From: Irpex lacteus
Taxonomy: Eukaryota; Basidiomycota; Agaricomycetes; Polyporales; Irpicaceae
Direction of reading: 5' to 3'
Assembly (NCBI GenBank): GCA_001986395.2
Contig: MQVO02000017.1
Coordinates: 434,001 to 498,000, forward strand
Length of the DNA stretch: 64,000 bases
Shown here: piece by piece, positions 42,021 through 54,573 of the stretch
How the letters are laid out: the number at the start of each line of letters is the position of its first letter
How positions within the stretch are numbered: position 1 is the first letter of the stretch
Notes under the pieces: generated by a model
What the model was told of the DNA's origin: nothing
Seen by the model: the letters and a program-made list of their open reading frames with translations, nothing else
The model's database searches: none
Translations under genes and position numbers: made by a program

Positions 42021-42471
42021 TTGTAGTTCACCAGGACGTTGGTTACCCGATATACAGATGGCAATGACACAGTGTACAAAGAGAAACGATCATTTCGAAA
42101 ACTTTGATCACATTCGCTGCCAGGCTTGTACACGATTCGTACAGCCTCGGTTATTCCTGAAATTGATCGGATCCAACGAGTTCAGATACTTATGATTTAC
42201 CCTAATCATCATGATAAATACTGAACTTACTCGATGTAATATGAGCTTCCAACCAAGTCATGCACCTCGACTCCCGTATACGTATGTAGTCGGATGACCA
42301 CAGAGACCATAGAAACAGGCATCCAGCTTCTTCTTCCACGTTTAGATCTCGCAGATCGCATCGAAAAAGTGCCAGAGAGTAGTCGTAGAAGTGTCTCTCT
42401 TGATCTACTCCATCGCGTTGCATTGAAAACTGATATAGTAGCGGCGTCATAGCAGCAGGATCGGAAGCCAT
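42021..42471 (-). CDS. Hypothetical two-exon gene fragment
   Basis: Exon 1 42471-42231 begins with ATG (MASDPAAMTPLLYQF) and ends in phase 1 at GTAAGT; exon 2 42156-42021 begins after TTTCAG, reads ITEAVRIVYKPGSECDQ onward and ends in phase 2 at a strong GTAAGT donor. About 125 residues are recovered. The 3' continuation is not certain: the nearest acceptors lead to a stop within a few codons. I recognise no domain. It may be a short gene, or the former 5' part of the F-box copy 5 locus. Confidence 0.4.
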
Positions 42472-42479
42472 GTTTGTCC

Positions 42480-45337
42480 ACGTACTTCGATGCTTTGCAG
42501 AGCTGCCACTGCCACAGTTGCACAGCAGATTTCCCTGATCTTCGGCCTATCCTTATCCAAACGCTGTCGATCACGTCATGGCTGTGCAACAAATATGAAC
42601 ACGAAGGGAGAACCACTCAATATGATCGTGTCCATCTAGAATTCATTACCTATCCCTGCCGGGAAGCAATATGAATCGCGTCAACACGTAGGCTAACAAT
42701 TTGTAACTGATGATTGGGATGCAGTGGCGGTGGAGTATGAACGGATACCATGGCGCCGATGTAGATGTCAGATGACCAAGAGGTGGGTAAAGTGAATCCC
42801 CGGAGAGATAGCAGTACCTAAGCACGGTGGGCGCACGTTTGGCCAGATGCACTGAGTACGGTGCTGCTATTATTGATACAGACCGAAACTAGCGAGTGTG
42901 GTTTTTGAGCAGCCATGCCGACCAGTACTAGTCGATGAAACGTGAGCATCTAAGCAGGATGTAGGGATACGAGGTGGCGGTGCTTATACCTAGTAGAGCT
43001 CGAACAGGGCGAAAGAAACGGTGCATGTGCTTTATTTGTAGGGGCATGGAGGAATTGCCGCCCTGCCGCCCCCCTGCCCGTTTGAAGTGGCACTGAGTTC
43101 ACTCCTCTCTGAAAAGCCAACATCAGTTATCATCGATTCCCAGAGGGTCGCCACAAACGTACATACCCCCTCGATGCTGACCGCCTCCTCGTATCTCGAC
43201 TTGGACGCGGATGTAAATGACTGACTAATCCCATATTTGTAGAGAGAAGCCGAGATCCTACCAACGTCACCCTACGCTTCCTGAGGAGGATGTAACAACT
43301 CAGCCACTCCCTACGAGTCGTCGAAACATTCCGCTCGCTTGCCACCAAAGCTGAGATTGTCGCGCTCGTCGATACAATCACTCCTTGCCCCCACTGTATC
43401 ATCTTTCTTCTTGACTCGCGCCATAGTGGAATGCATACCGCTAGCATGAGCCAGCAAATGGGGGCGGTTGACCTCATCGCCTCGACTTCAAGTTCCCTCA
43501 GGAAGTGCCTATCACACGACTGTCAAATAGCTCTCGTACTCGGAGGCACTCAAATGAGACTACTGTACCGCATTCATACGTCAACTGGCTGAATGCTGTG
43601 ACAAAGAACACGACATGAAATCCGATGGCTGGTCTAATCGTGTACCGCGATGCGATAGAACGCAGGGAAGCCCCTACAACGTCTTGACGCGCTGTGCTTC
43701 ATCCAGGCAAAAGCTGTGAATTGCGTACAAGCTGTGCAGAGGAAGTGACCATAAACGAGCGCTGAGATGGTCTGAGTTACCCATATCTCCTTCAATCCGA
43801 ACTTACCGGTACGCAAAGCGTTGTGCCTTTCCGGAGTTGACAAGAGCTAATGACTGCTCTTTTGCTTACTCCTATTCATGATATGAGATATTGCGGACGC
43901 ACCCAAAGGAGGCAATTGACTCACTTTTATAGGCCAATATAGACTGGAGACACAGAGCTGTGTTCATAGGATGTGGAACTGGTATCAGAGGCATGGCTGA
44001 CGACGCAGGGAGTGTGAGCAATTGATAAGTGTTATACTCGCATATGTAAACAACTCACCGTTGACCAAACCCGCTGCGGCTAGTGTTCCAAACATCTCAA
44101 AGATTACGCTTATATAGTTCTTGAACGTACGTCGCTATAGCTTAGTGTTAAACTAGTCCCGCTATGAGTCGTCACATGTCACAGTACAGAAGGTGGCTAT
44201 ATGCCTAGTGCCCAAGTGCTCGAACCGAAGCGTAGGTCAGGTTAAGGTCCTCCGTGCCACCGAGTCTCCTCTCTGCCGGTAGGCGAAGAACATCAGTCGT
44301 CGTAACAGCCAACCGTTTGTCGCCGACGTACCTCTGATAAACGTAAATTCGCCACCTCTGGCTTGCACCTCTCCTGGTATCTTGGCAGACACGAGTTTTG
44401 CGAATTCTTGCTTGCTGAATAATTCAAGGTCTGAGAGGCGACTACATTTTCTGAGGAAGCAGAGTGCAAGAGACAGATAAACCATGACCATGGTTCACGC
44501 CGGTTCACGCACCTTGAAATCCTTGGTCACGAAACGCCCGTCCAACATCTTTCCGGGCCATATTCCCAGTCACAGTCTCCGTCATCGGTTCATGACATAT
44601 CTTGCAGTAAGCCTTGCAAGAAAGAGAATCAAAATGAGAGAGAGGTACTACGCTGTAACATACGAATTAGCTCCGTTTGCAGGCTTGGTAGAACGGCCAT
44701 TCAAGTTGGCGGGCTGAACACTGACTACTTAGTACTGACTCTCAGCATTAATAGATTTCCCTATAAATCTGGCGAGTGTTCATGCATGGAGGAGCAGTCT
44801 CTCGTGCCCAGATCATAGATGCACAAGTCGGCGGGAGCAACTTGTCAAGAGCAGACTCTGCGTCTAAGCGCCGAAGTGTGCATAAAGTCACGGTCACGTG
44901 GTACAAAAGGGCACTTTTCCTTCACATAAAGTGCCTTTTGTTCTCGACTCACCACTACCTGCACACTCAAACTGCCATCCACTTTGCATGTCTTCTTAAC
45001 ACTCGTTCTTCGCTCGAGCATTCTGACGTCCAAGATCACCGGTCACCGAGCGAAACGGCTTTTCAGATGTTGCCGGGAGAGTCTGAACGGTGCTAATGGA
45101 ATGCGTATGCACGAGGTATGTTAACCAGTTTATGAAACTATTTCCGGCTATGTTTACTCGTTTTTCATCTGCCTAGCTCTTTTGAACGCGGTGCGCGAGA
45201 TAATCAGTGGCATGATACGATAGATGCTTGTACAAATGGTAAAACACAATATATAGTACTAACACCCTCGTAACCCATTCTTGAAGGAACTATGCGATAT
45301 ATTCAACGCGTGACATCCAGAGTAATGCACGCAGCGA
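42480..45337. other. Spacer with relics of the duplicated unit
   Basis: 43110-43210 carries the plus-strand peptide relic also seen at 37440-37540. 44510-44640 resembles 37860-37950. A minus-strand frame at 44425-44237 (LELFSKQEFAKLVSAKIPGE onward) looks partly coding but has no recognised family. No complete gene is supported. Confidence 0.45.
43497..43568 (-). other. Conserved intron-like segment, copy 5
   Basis: 72 nt on the minus strand, GTACAG at the 5' end, CCTGAG at the 3' end, containing GAGTACGAGAGCTATTTGACA and TGATAGGCACTT. It lies 1026 nt upstream of the ATG at 42471 and about 1.56 kb upstream of F-box copy 5, farther than in the other cases. Confidence 0.5.
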
Positions 45338-48040
45338 CTATCTGAGACGAAGGACATCCGTAACACTGAAGGTGCGAACTGTCCCATCATCTGAGGAGGA
45401 TATGATTGAGTCTGCCTCAGGAGAGAACGCTACGTGTCTAATCTTGTCCTCGTGTCCTTCATATTTCGCCACAAGCTGTCCTGAACGGGCATCGAGCAAT
45501 GCAACATTACTCTCGATAGTCCCAGCACAGATCCACTCTCCATTCCTGGAATATGCCACTGTATTCACCGAGCCCCCGTGTTCGGTAATAGAGGCACGTT
45601 TTTGACCCTGCCACGAGTCAGCGATTACGATGGTCGCGTCGTCGGAGCCCATGACCAATTCGCTGTCGTCGGGCGAGAAGGCGACACACCAGACCGGTGC
45701 CGAGTGCTCGTGCAGCGTCAACAGCTCATCGCCAGTCTCGATGTCCCATACACGGGCCGTCTGGTCTTCGGAAACAGTCGCTACACGAGCGCCATCGTGG
45801 GAGATATCCGCCATGTAGATGTTGGCCTCGTGCCCGCGCATAGTCACAAGCGTTTTGCCATCCGTCGTATCCCAGACGACAACGGTGTCATCCATAGTGG
45901 CGACGATCTTGGTGCTATCTGGCGTGAATGAGACCCAGTGAGGGCATGTCATATTGTTGATAGTGAGAAGCAACGCGTATTCTTGCGACGCATCCCAGAT
46001 TTTCAAGACGCCGTCCAACGAACCCGACACAAGGCGTGAGCCGTCAGGGGAGTAGACGACCATGGTGACGTCCGTCTCGTGTCCTTCGAGAATATGCAAA
46101 GCTCCGTTGTCGATATCTATGCCACTCCCGTCTTTATCAGGGATGACCGTCCGGACTGTGACCCTCGTATCCGCAGATCCGGACGCAATTTCCGTCCCGT
46201 TGGGAGAGAATGCGAGAGCGTAAACGCTATCCTCATGCACGCTCGAAGGTCTGATAACCGTGCCGGTAGATAGCTCCCAAAAGATGACGGCTGCGTCGTC
46301 AAAGCCAGCAGCGATGAGTTTGCCATCGGGAGAGGTAGCCATCGCTTTCAGTGAACCTTGCTGTTGCGCCTTTTCGGAGAGATGTTGGTGGGGCCATTTG
46401 ATAGTCCTATCATTACCAGCAAGGTCACGGAACGTAATCGTCGCGTTAGACAGAGAAGACAAAGGAGACTGCGTAGGTTCATTGACTCCCCGGAGAGACG
46501 ATTGTTTTGTATCGTCATCATCGGCTTCCAAGGAGGATTTCAGTAGATCGCCGACGGGTCTGGCGGTAATCTTGTAGACCCGTTCTCGGCGTATAGTGTC
46601 TTCTAGAACCAAACTACCAACTAACATATTGTCAGTTACAATGTTAACATATACCAGGAACACAATTGTTCTCACCTTTGCGTTCATCTACTGCGATAGA
46701 TGGATCCTTCGCACGCAAGAATGGCAGAATATCCTCAGGGAGCTCTTCACCCTTTATTTATGAGAACTCGTAATCAGTACAGTAAAATTAGTTTGGCGAG
46801 AAGCACCCACTAGAAATAGGCTGTTGACATCCTCGTCACACGCGAGAGCGCGTTCTGCGTCCGGGCATACCTATAACATTGCGCGGTTCCTCAGCTTGAA
46901 GCACGCATGGGAAACACGCATGCGCACCTCGAGAATGTAGTCAAGAAGAGCGTCAACGGGTTGATTCGCCTGCGTATGAAGGAGCTCAGTGACAATTGGC
47001 GTGATTCGGGAGGTTGCTTACAGTTCTGGCCGAACGCTCTGCATCGAATTCGTCAACGAGCACAGGTGCCGGTACGTCGTCAGAAGGGTCTTCTGGAGGT
47101 GGCAAGATATGGGGGCCTGCACTTGCTTTCAGCGTTTTCCAGATACCAAGCCGTTGCTTCATCTTGTAGTATCTCAGAAAAATGGATAGCCCAACGGCAG
47201 AAGTTCTGGGGTTTTGTCCATTGTCGGGTAAAAGGAACGAACGCTCCGTGTAACGCGTTTTACGATGGAAGACCAGCCCCATGTTTATTCCAACATCTAA
47301 CACGTCGGCAGCTCCAGCGCCCACATCTACTGCGTTCGATTCTTGCCCTGAGTAGATTGCGACGACCTTGTATTGCGGCGACTTTATGGTCCCTTTGATG
47401 ACGATAAGATCTTCCAAGTTTATTGAGCGTTCCTCAGCTATTCCTTCGTACCAGCTGTAGATGTTGTCCCTGACATATTGCTCGAACTTTTTGTTAGCTT
47501 CAATTTCTTTCAGAACCCCCATCTCTGGAAGCCAGCATGTGGCACCTCGGTCCTCTCGCACTTCATAATCGACCTTGATATGAGCACTGCCCCCTTGAGG
47601 CAGACCTCTGAATACCTGTGAGTCGCGCGATAAAAAGTCAAAAAGCGAAGTGCTCACCCTCCGGCTGTTCCTCCAAATTGTTTCGTTTTCACGGTGCGAC
47701 TCTTGTATACTTCAGGCTGCATGTATTTGTCGTAGGTTTTAATCGTATCGGAACTTAGAGTATCCTCAAAATTAAAATAAAGGCACTCTGCTAAGCGTGG
47801 ATACTTGGCCATGCGTCTTCCCGCGATATTTTCGTTGCGCTTGTCGACACTGAACAGAAAGATAAATGCCCCATACGCATTGATGTATCCAACATCGCCG
47901 AGCTGAACCTCTGCAGAGTCGTTGGGACCTTCCGGAATCCATATCGCGTGTCCTTCCTTCAGATACGCCAGTTCGTCGGCATAGACGGCAGACGCATGTC
48001 TAATCGATGGAGACATGAAGGTTCCGTGTTCGTACTGCAT
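45338..48040 (-). CDS. WD40-repeat protein with a long N-terminal region
   Basis: Spliced model: 48040-47658, 47607-47022, 46969-46928, 46870-46811, 46751-46676, 46620-45338; introns 50, 52, 57, 59 and 55 nt; 2430 nt, 809 aa. The frame closes exactly across all five introns. Residues 1 to about 320 form a region with GHAIWIPE and LGDVGYINAYG motifs that I know from basidiomycete hypothetical proteins, ending in an acidic segment. A middle piece (PVDALLDYILEVCPDAE...) follows, and the last exon encodes about eight WD repeats (for example DGVLKIWD, DQTARVWD, DDTVVVWD), which would make one beta-propeller used as a protein-binding platform. A TATA-like run sits at 48161-48170, about 125 nt before the start. 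It could also be two ancestral genes fused; the phase-compatible introns argue for one transcript. Confidence 0.8.
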
Positions 48041-51000
48041 GAGATCGTGAGCATATTAGATGACAGCGTATACGGAAGAAAAGAGCTTACACTCTTATAA
48101 TCTGCACTTGATATGAGATGATAGGGGACGCGAGACTATGGCGAACAGGGATGGGGCTATCATATATACCCCTCATGCCGGCCTGGGCGAACATGAACGC
48201 GAGAACCAAGTACCACGTTCGCAAGGTGGCAGGGTGCAGGATCTGAACAGCATTCGTGCCACGCTAAGGAGGCGTGAAATCTAAATCCAGTGAGGCGATA
48301 CGTTGTCAGTATCGGCCTCTTACGTCTGATCGTCCTCTTGCGTCTGATCAGAGCGTCTGTTTTCATTCACAGCTGTATGGCTTTCTGCTGTCTATCGATT
48401 CCAGTCCTAGATGTCTATCCAACTCGATTCCCAGCTACAGCCTGAGTCTGGAGGGCGACCTGTCAGGGACAGGCGTCTAACATCGTCGCCTGCCCTTCCA
48501 TCTGGCAGTGCCTATCAGAAAGGCGTTAGATAGAATTCGTACATGACGCCCATGAACTTACTTCGACGTACAGCTACAGTGCCTCGCAGTCTGTATCTGC
48601 ATCCGATAGATGTCAGAAGACACATACGCCTGTTCAGTCGCGCAGTCCGATGCGATGCAAGGGCATATTAGCTTTCGTGTCATATAAGCACTTCGAAGGC
48701 CCAGCCTCGCGTTCTCAGGCTGGACAGAAGTCGAAGGGTCCTTACTAGATGTGGGAGTGCTGCACCAAGTTCTCGCCTGCTATGTAGTAATAGAATGCGA
48801 TCTCCGGAGTCACTCCCAGGCAGCATTCGCGAGGCATCACGCTTCTTCGACAGCGCGTCGCGTTTGCAAGGAGTAAGCAGCCTCATAGACGTGCGTCTGA
48901 CGGCCGTGTTGTGACTCATTACGGTGATTCCACGGCGTAAAAACGACCTCTTTGGACACCCACGTCACCCAACGATGGTAGTCAGTGGTCAATGAGTTCG
49001 GTAGGAACGGGAATGATAGTATTGGGCCACCTGTTATCGGATGAACATCTTTGGTGGCTTCGTATTCCTGACAACTGTATGGGGATTTCGGATACACTGA
49101 TGCAATATTATGTAAGTAGAAAAAAACCAAATGAATATTCAGCGCAAGAGATCGATAACACGAGAGTGTACCCCGTAAACGCGCCTCATCTAGAGCCACT
49201 AAGAGGACAGACCATGACGGCCATACATGACAGGATCTGAAAAGAAACCTGCATCCATGGTGGATTAAAATCCTACAAGTGAAACAGCTTGGGCGTGACG
49301 ATTACCTAGTGCAATGCCATGGGGTGGAGAAAATGAATACGTACAGTAGAAGAGTTGGCAGCAAGCAGTGTCATGAGCCAAGCCTGACCCGCGCTGCACA
49401 CCCGTGCTGTCCTGCCAGAATCGGCGTCGTTTCACTCCTCCTGTCTTTTCATCGCGGCATCTGCTTTCTGGGGGTCCCCATAGTCTGCAAATTAGAGCTA
49501 TTGCGTATTGTGCAGTCACTCCAAAATTTGAATCCACGGGCAGTTTCTGGCGCAGTCTGACGGACGTGCGGAGGGTTTTCTGAGGCGGTCGTCTGATAGG
49601 AAGCTTGCTCCATACTGTAGGATGTCAAGAGAGCAGCCTATGATGTAGTGTGCCAGTTACCTTCATGCGCTGATAACAAGAAATTAACTTTATGCCTTCA
49701 AGTGCGCAATTCACTAGATTCCGCAAGCTCACGAACGCACTTAAGTTTTCTGAAAACGCATCATCCTCAGCCGCGGGTACAGTATTCGGTTGTCTGTCGG
49801 CCGTGGAGCCAATCTTGTAGTCGTCGATGCTTTCTCGGGAGGCAAGACCACCAGAAGACGACGCAGCTCGGGAGAGAATCGTTGCAATGGATGACGCCGA
49901 AGCACCCTTGAGGTATAGCTCGGAGTCGCTAGTCGTGCTCACCGGGGAACTTCACTGTATTCATAGTAGGCAGATCTAAAACGTTCATAAGCTTAACATC
50001 CCGTCATCTTTATGTCTAGTTTCTACGCACATTGTCAATGCCAGTCGATTGCTGACCTCCCAAATATCCTTCCCAACCCCTACGTCCTCTTCAAGCTCAT
50101 CGTCGACATGTTGAGAATGCAGAAGCCGTAGTGAGGGCTCTCTCTGCTGATGGTCTAGGTTCAGAAAGTGATCTTGAGGTACGAAGGTTGGCGGGTGTAA
50201 GACTACTTGCGGAAACTTTCTGTCCGCCGGTCAGACAGCAGAGCGTTGAAAAAGCATTCTGGTATTTCACTTCAAGTTCAGGTCTGAGAGTGTAACTTTT
50301 GTGATAACTAGACAAGTAAAGTCGAGGCGAGGTACGGGACAGTCAACATCGTGCAGAAAAGGTGAATGAGATTGTCGTCGTGTTGAGAGCGACGAGCGGC
50401 TAGTGGTCGGCAACACGGAGGTTTTAGATTCGGAGACTGAAGCTTGCTTGACTGGCCAATCGCTAGCGTGTGGGAGGATAGTATTCGACAGCAGCTTCAG
50501 TAGGAGACAGAACCGAGACGTGGAAGGTGACGACAAACTTCACAGAACGTGGTTGGTCCTGCAAATAAATTTAGATATTGGATGTAGTCAGTGTGCGATT
50601 TTGGGTTGCCGAGGCCCTTTTAAGATACAGAGTAAGACCGTAAGATGACAGTGGAGTTCTGCGAACGCCAGACACACACTCAGAGGGGAAACTGGGTGAT
50701 GGGAACGCGGTTGCCTCCTGCCAATTCGGGAGATGTCGTTCGACTCACCACCCGAGCGCAAAGTAACAGGCAAAACTCGGCGGGTCCATCAATGGGCCCA
50801 TGCGGTGGTACTAGGATCCTCAATTCATGTCGGTCTCGTAGTCTGCTGAGAAGCCTGAGACTTTCCCCTGGGATCCTGCGCGAATCGAGCATGAAAATGG
50901 AGCAAACTCAGCAAAGCCCTCGTGTCGGGGTCTCAAGAAAAGCGTGGGGAGCACCATAGCCATTCGGGGACTTTGGTCAGAATCAACTGCGCAGAATATC

Positions 51001-52501
51001 GGTCTGCGGTAAGTGGCTTGGACACCTCAAAGACTTTGGAAACCGGGCTGACCTGTTCAGTGTGCTGTGGGCCATGCATCGCTGAGTATCGATAGCACGC
51101 AAGGCTTCATGCATCGCGTTTGCCAAACTGCTACGCAAGAAAAATAACGGTGGACGGAGGAGAGCTGAAATAGGGGCAAAGGTGAGTATACGTGTACGTA
51201 GTACCATGGCTTCGATACTCACCTATGCCCTCTGTTCGCCACTTCAGCAAACTAAGAAGCTCAGCGTATGGCTCACATCATTTTGAACCCCCACTTTCAC
51301 ATCCTTGCAACGATATGACTGCGTTCCTCACTATCTTGGCCCTGGTGACCGAACCTATGTTCGTGCATTTACGGGACCTCGGAGCGTTTGTAGCGTGCGG
51401 TGTGAGTCCGAAGCGATGAGGACCGTAGGATCCGTCGATATACGAAGGGTTCGTTGGGATACAGCGTCGTAAGTAGTAGGGAAAGGACGATGCGAAGACG
51501 AAAAGTGAGCATATCAATCTTCGTGTGGGAGTGAATTCTGCTGACCCTGAGTGGTGTTGAAGGCTCGTTACTGAGCTTATGCCCAAGCGTCTGATGTCTG
51601 GTGTTGAGAGCTGGGGATAAATGGTCGAAAGCCACGGGATGAACTCGGTCGGCCCAGACGAACACGTCAAGCCTGATGCTCCAGCATGCAGGGCTAACAC
51701 TGAGGTAACTTCAGTGTAGAACATGGCCCATGTCAGTGTGATTGACGCTGCGTTCACCCTCGGAAGACGCAGGTTCCTCACAACCGAGTATAGTGGAACC
51801 AGGCTGTTGGCAAGGTAAGTCGAACATTTCTTGCCCCGAGCAGAGACATGCGTTCTTACCGGTATTTGTACAGACCTACGCGTCATGGTCGAGCAACGAC
51901 GGAAGAAAGGCCTCATATATCGGTTAGGCCAGGGCCTCGAGTTAGTGGCCGAGGAAGAAAAGGCCAAAGGCCATCTGACTTTGTCGCCCCACACGTCGTA
52001 CACACGGACGCGGTATCGTGTTGGCTGAACGACTGCTAGAAGGGATGGCTTGATGAGAGGGTAGACATCGAAGGGTATGCCCTTCGTGTAGACTAGGTAA
52101 GTTCGGTGTGCATCATATAGAAGGCACTTTCGAATAAACTCTTATCGCAGTAGACATCATATGTTTATGTGTATTTGCACATCTCAGAGGAATACCGCAG
52201 AATCTGGCCGCTGGTCACCAAATATCGTAAACAGTCCGGAGTTCAAACTCAAGCGCCGGACTCAAAATTCGGTGTCACGCGCTGTTGTGTCTTTCGTCTT
52301 CTCTACGTCCGACGCGTCACTACTGCCGCGTCGTATCCTCCCCCGCTATCTCACATATAGTCTCTAACGTCAGTTGTGACGGCTAGTAGCTGTATAACGC
52401 GTCATCCACTCGTTGCACCTTCGCAGCGGCCGACATCTACCACCCCTTGAGTCGTCGTACTCGGTCGCGTGATACGTCCTACTACCATCGACGAGCTTAC
52501 T
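48041..52501. other. 4.4-kb region without a supportable gene
   Basis: Open frames exist (minus 49199-48837 with TDYHRWVTWVSKEVVF; minus 49942-49625; minus 52003-51278), but none has a matching set of splice sites, a recognised domain, or a conserved copy elsewhere in the window. Some may be relics of a gene or retroelement. An imperfect palindrome CGAAGGGTATGCCCTTCG lies at 52069-52086. Confidence 0.45.
48502..48571 (-). other. Conserved intron-like segment, copy 6
   Basis: 70 nt on the minus strand, GTACGT at the 5' end, GCCAG at the 3' end, with CTATCTAACG and TGATAGGCACT. The 3' end lies 462 nt upstream of the WD40 gene start, the same distance range as for the F-box genes, although the downstream gene is unrelated. 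Confidence 0.5.
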
Positions 52502-54573
52502 ATGGCTCGCCAGAATACAGGGAAAGACAAGGGTGGGGAAGCCAATAGTCTTCCGGTTACTGGTAGTTCCCAGGGGGGCCCTAGTGCCACCGCAGCCCTA
52601 ATGCGGTGCCGCTTTATAGAACAAAAACCTGGCGCGATTACCACGAAATCAGGTCGCCTTCAAAATTACACGATCTTGGAATCGGAGAAAATTTCCAAGG
52701 CACGGGATGAATGGCTGGCGGCTGAGAAGGAAAGGAAGAGGAAAAAGGAAGAGGAAGAGGAGAGGGCGAAGGCAAATGAAGCTGGAAGTAGTGGCCAGGG
52801 CCCACAAGCGGTGAGCATAGCCCTTTTTAAGCATCGCGCTCCCACACCCGCTCACTTTCGCAAAGGCAGGGGAGGAGGCCGAGGAAGAGGCGAATGCGAA
52901 GCAGGCGGATGAAGCCGAAAGAAGTGGCCAGGGCCCAAAAACGGTGAGCATAGCCCATTCTACGGTATGCGCTCACCTCACGTCGATTGATTTCTCTCAG
53001 CCTCGCAAGCGAGCCAAGAAGCGACGGCCAGTACATACCCCGACCCCCAAGGGTCAAAGGGCAAGCACGGTCAAGACGGTGCGTGTATATGTCTCGTTCA
53101 CACTGTGTGGAACCTTATAGGTCCTTTTTGCAAAAAGGCAACGTCTCCTTGCCAAGCGGTCGGCTCAAAGCGGAAGAGAGCCGGCTTGGGCCATGGGCCA
53201 GGCCTACAAAGCGAGGTAAGTGTTTCCGAATGCTCCTACTGTTATAGCATACTCTAAACTGGCTATCCGCTTTTCTATAGTTGGTGCCTCTGAACGACGA
53301 TATGCCACATTTACCTCCCGTTCACTCTGGAGTTATCACTCCCACCGACTATCACGTCTTTGGAGGGGCTGAGCTCTCCGTTACTCCCGCAGATGCAGCA
53401 GTGATAGGTGAAACTGACTCCTTAACCTTGACGATTGGGGTAAGTCCCCTAGTATACTGTTTGCGCCTTACAGATCACCGATATTTCGTGTAGAATGGAC
53501 AGCCTTGCCGCGGTTATCTCTATCCCGTTGAACCCACTACTCCTCCGTACTTGCAGCCTCTGCCCCGAAAGCCCTGCGCCTTCGGACTCTCATTGCAATA
53601 TTCGGCAGAGGCCATCGCGCAGATCAGGTTGCTCATCGACAAACACAGGGGAGACCTTACTGCTCTGCCGTACTACCTTGGCCCTGGCTTTCCCGCAGAC
53701 GGAGATAATGGAGCAGGGTGGTATAAATACCGGCTCCTCGAGAATGGCAGCCATGGCTACAAGAAGCCTGATAGCCTGTCGTGGTGGAAGAATGACAAGG
53801 AGGTGAAGAGACTGCTGGCTAACCCGGGCGGCGTCCATGAAGATATCGTCTTCGAGCAACAGGCCTCAGAGCCTTCGACCGTGCCATCGGCAGCAATACC
53901 ATCTGCAAACCGGGACGAGCCGTCTACCCAAATCTATGCTCCTCTGCCTACTTTGCCGACTGCCAGTGACTCGTACACAGAATACGAAAGGAGCGAGAGT
54001 CCAACCAAGAAATTCAGGTCGGGTACTCCAGAGCCCAAGGACCGTGCTCATGGGTCTCGTCCACGAGCCTCGAGGATACCCGTCAAGGCATCCTCCACCG
54101 TTTCCAAACGAGGCCCAACTTCTTCTCGCGGCGCTGCTCAAACACGCAGCGTAGGCACACCTGGTCCTTCTTCCGGGTTTGATTTCGGCTACATCCATAC
54201 TCCTGGATCGCCCCCGAAGCTCAACAAGGCAAAGTACGACGGCGGAAACGATGATGCCGACTCTCTTTTCAATGAGTGGATCGATCAAACTGCGTTCGAC
54301 TCCCCTACGCGGCCAAGCCGCAGTCCTGATCGTTACACGACTTGGGCTGTTTCCACCGACTCCCTCGCTCAATCGTCGAGCAGCGGATCATCCTTCCCTA
54401 GTGCACCATCGGAGACGTTCGGACACGGCATGGAATCGTTCTATCGTGCACGATCTGGATCTTCCGGTTCTTATAATTCAGTGACAGACGCTATGGGAAC
54501 ATCGTTACCCTACGGGAGCTATTATAGCACCATGCGCCCCGACTATCCCTTCGGTGCTCCCGACTTGCGCTAG
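52502..54573 (+). CDS. Nuclear-type protein of unknown function, six exons
   Basis: Spliced model: 52502-52810, 52866-52943, 53001-53078, 53138-53215, 53281-53439, 53494-54573; 1782 nt, 593 aa; all introns are phase 0. Exon 1 ends in a charged coiled-coil-like stretch (EKERKRKKEEEEERAKANEA). Exons 2, 3 and 4 are each exactly 78 nt and carry basic clusters (PRKRAKKRRP, GSKRKRAG) that look like nuclear localisation signals. Exon 6 has a compact part (PYYLGPGFPADGDNGAGWY, SLSWWKNDKEVKRLL) and then a Ser/Pro-rich, probably disordered tail. No domain is recognised; a chromatin- or DNA-associated role is a guess from the basic clusters. The first ATG in frame was used as start. Confidence 0.75.

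Noticed and set aside
41743..42471. Joining the small upstream gene to F-box copy 5 as one transcript
   Set aside because: The upstream exon ends in phase 2, and no acceptor before copy 5 exon 1 gives the required phase without a stop.
49625..49942. Minus-strand ORF with SASSIATILSR resembling a peptide at 4640
   Set aside because: The shared peptide is too short and surrounding sequence does not align, so common origin is not supported.
51278..52003. 241-aa minus-strand ORF
   Set aside because: Biased composition, overlapping frames of similar length, no recognised domain and no splice context.
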